NCBI GenBank assembly: GCA_019311105.1
Contig: JAFDDA010000050.1
Location: 1-33,441, forward strand
DNA: 33,441 bases
Direction: 5' to 3'
Source of the DNA: Deltaproteobacteria bacterium
Lineage (GTDB): Bacteria > Myxococcota_A > UBA9160 > JAFDDA01
Numbering within the stretch: position 1 is the stretch's first letter; each line of letters begins with the position of its first letter. A model generated the notes under the pieces. The model saw nothing but the letters and a program-made list of their open reading frames with translations. It searched no databases and was not told where the DNA came from. Shown piece by piece: positions 32,465 to 33,441 of the stretch. The translations under genes were made by a program, and so were the position numbers.

Positions 32465-32770
32465 ATGAAGCTCAAAGCCGGATCGAGATGGAAGAGTGCC
32501 GTGTGCGACACCCAGGTGATGGTGGTCGCTGCGCCGGCGAATGATGTCGACGTGACCTGCGGCGGCGCACCGCTGGTCGAACTCGATGCCGACCCGTCTG
32601 GGGGCGAGCCGGCGCCGGACGCCTGCGACGGCACCCAGATCGGCAAGCGCTACGTGAACGAAGCCGGGGACGTCGAGCTTCTGTGCACCAAGCCTGGCGC
32701 TGGCAGCCTCGCGACCGACGGCCAGGCCCTCGGCCTGAAGGGCGCCAAGCCGCTCCCCAGCTCGGACTGA
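32465..32770 (+). CDS. Small conserved protein found beside acyl-CoA synthetases
   Basis: 101 residues, soluble, no signal peptide. It has the pattern of a small family I recognise only by context, often encoded directly before acyl-CoA synthetases: MKLKAGSRWKSAVCDTQVMV at the start, DVTCGGAPLVELDA, GTQIGKRYVNEAGDVELLCT, and the end LKGAKPLPSSD. It has three cysteines and a likely small beta barrel. No function is known to me. ATG at 32465 has no ribosome-binding site but lies 9 bases after a TACAAT box. It is followed after 2 bases by the remnant of an acyl-CoA synthetase, which fits the usual pairing. Confidence 0.7.
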   Translation: MKLKAGSRWKSAVCDTQVMVVAAPANDVDVTCGGAPLVELDADPSGGEPAPDACDGTQIGKRYVNEAGDVELLCTKPGAGSLATDGQALGLKGAKPLPSSD

Positions 32771-32772
32771 AC

Positions 32773-32944
32773 ATGAACCTGATGATGCTGCTCGAGATGG
32801 CCCACGAGAGCCACGGCGAGCGGCGCGTTGCGCAGCAGCCGAGTCCCCACACGGATCGAGTTCCGCGACTCCCTCCCCTACAACGAGACGGGTAAGCTCT
32901 TGCGCAGGGAGGTCCGTGGGTGGCTGACGAAGGCCGAGAGCTAG
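32773..32944 (+). pseudogene. Acyl-CoA synthetase remnant, only the two ends left
   Basis: The frame starting at ATG 32773 reads MNLMMLLEMAHESHGERR, the usual beginning of a long-chain-type acyl-CoA synthetase. From about 32843 another frame reads VPTRIEFRDSLPYNETGKLL and then RREVRGWLTKAES to TAG 32942-32944, the usual end with the adenylation lysine in ETGK. About 55 residues remain of an expected 500 or more, so roughly 1.4 kb has been lost, with a frame change at about 32835-32843. No ATP-binding loop remains, so no activity is possible. The small protein before it and the crotonase-like gene after it are still in their normal places. Confidence 0.8.
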
Positions 32945-33441
32945 CCGAGGCATCGGCAGCCGGGGTGCTCACCCTGGCCGAGGCGTGCGAATGGCTGCCC
33001 TCCGAGGCGTGCGAATGGCTGCCCTCTCCCTATGCCACGGACGAGTATTCGGCGGCCTGCGGCCAGCCGTGGGTTGCGGTCGAACTCACCGGGGCCGGCC
33101 CGAGCGACACGGAGCTCGCTGCCCTACGCCGTGCCCTCGCCGGCCTGCCGTGCCCGACCCTCGCCATCGCGCCGGATCGTGAAGCGCCCGCCGCCCGCGA
33201 AGCCGCTGCCGCGTTCGACGTGGTGGTGGACTCGGAAGCCGCCCTCGTACCCCTCGTCGATGCGGTGACGCGGGCGCCCTTCGCCGCTACGGCGTTGGCT
33301 CAGCTGCTGCGCGGCGGTGACGGCCGGAGCATCGAGCAGGGCCTCGTCGCCGAGTCGTTCGTCTATTCCATGCTCCAGGCCGGTCCCGAGTTCGCGAGCT
33401 GGCTCGCCGCCCAGCCGACGCTTCGCCCCGAGCTTCCCGAA
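32920..33441 (+). CDS. Enoyl-CoA hydratase/isomerase-related protein, N-terminal part
   Basis: Open from GTG 32920 to the end of the window (174 codons). GGGAGG at 32907-32912 sets the start with a 7-base spacer. The gene overlaps the ligase remnant by 25 bases, so it was coupled to that ligase. The visible part resembles the degenerate first half of a two-part crotonase: PTLAIAPD, AAAFDVVVDSEAALVPLVDA, then APFAATALAQLLRG and IEQGLVAESFVYSMLQAGPE. The last phrase is characteristic of a crotonase subgroup in lipid-degrading bacteria, where it precedes a further conserved segment outside the window. Near residues 21-36 an eight-residue unit EACEWLPS is repeated. Function is probably linked to acyl-CoA degradation; activity is not assessable. 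Confidence 0.65.
   Translation, partial: MADEGRELAEASAAGVLTLAEACEWLPSEACEWLPSPYATDEYSAACGQPWVAVELTGAGPSDTELAALRRALAGLPCPTLAIAPDREAPAAREAAAAFDVVVDSEAALVPLVDAVTRAPFAATALAQLLRGGDGRSIEQGLVAESFVYSMLQAGPEFASWLAAQPTLRPELPE
32980..33027 (+). repeat. 24-bp in-frame tandem duplication
   Basis: Two adjacent copies, 32980-33003 and 33004-33027, of a 24-base unit differing at one base (last position C or T). They encode EACEWLPS twice inside the crotonase-like gene. The duplication is in frame and looks recent. Confidence 0.95.

Noticed and set aside
1-33441. Search for tRNA, rRNA, CRISPR, transposases, integrases, phage genes and toxin-antitoxin or defence systems
   Set aside because: No such gene, direct-repeat array or terminal inverted repeat pair was recognised by eye. 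A tRNA hidden on the reverse strand cannot be fully excluded without a covariance search.

Overview
The window is about 33 kb of GC-rich, gene-dense bacterial DNA with little intergenic space. The gene set (acyl-CoA ligases, crotonases, family III CoA-transferases, many short-chain dehydrogenases, a P450, an LLM flavoenzyme, DUF3604, and a protein resembling a Myxococcus-expanded family) suggests an aerobic, lipid-, terpenoid- or steroid-degrading bacterium. A deltaproteobacterial lineage in the Myxococcota/Binatota sense is my best guess. That is inferred from gene content only; there is no rRNA or other phylogenetic marker. I saw no tRNA, rRNA, CRISPR array, transposase or phage gene, and no gene-free stretch longer than 300 bases.

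Layout. 1-3919 (+): the tail of a D-2-hydroxyacid dehydrogenase, a broken P450, an acyl-CoA ligase and an NAD-dependent epimerase-like SDR. 4040-9292 (-): a small lipoprotein, an SDR, and an overlapping pair made of a PQQ-dependent dehydrogenase and a haem-c/beta-propeller protein. 9364-13953 (+): a large toroid/glycosyltransferase fusion, a DUF2378-like protein, and a DAHP synthase preceded by an aromatic-rich leader peptide and terminator, that is, a transcription attenuator. 13962-15922 (-): an arsR-arsI operon carrying an SDR and a limonene-epoxide-hydrolase-like gene. 16043-19318: an NTF2-like protein, DUF456, an orphan histidine kinase and an anchored thioredoxin-like protein. 19325-22737: an LLM oxidoreductase and a DUF3604 protein fired from overlapping divergent promoters. 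22754-29225: a four-gene CoA-ester operon (thioesterase, amidohydrolase, tandem CoA-transferase, crotonase) diverging from a hydroxysteroid-dehydrogenase-like SDR around a palindromic operator, with a STAS-like gene beyond it. 29222-33441: an operon of a CaiB-like protein, an Amidohydro_3 gene and a GST, diverging from a small protein, a ligase remnant and a crotonase-like gene that runs off the end.

Two things stand out. First, the DAHP synthase attenuator has a 23-codon leader with Phe, Trp, Tyr-Tyr, Trp and Phe codons, followed by a perfect 14-bp terminator stem and a candidate antiterminator. Second, five enzyme genes (P450, crotonase, GST, Amidohydro_3, acyl-CoA ligase) each lack an internal segment, four of them out of frame, and a sixth carries a 24-bp tandem duplication. 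This is either gene decay in accessory catabolic loci or an assembly artefact, and reads would be needed to tell. Family assignments rest on recognising motifs by eye; no database search was run.
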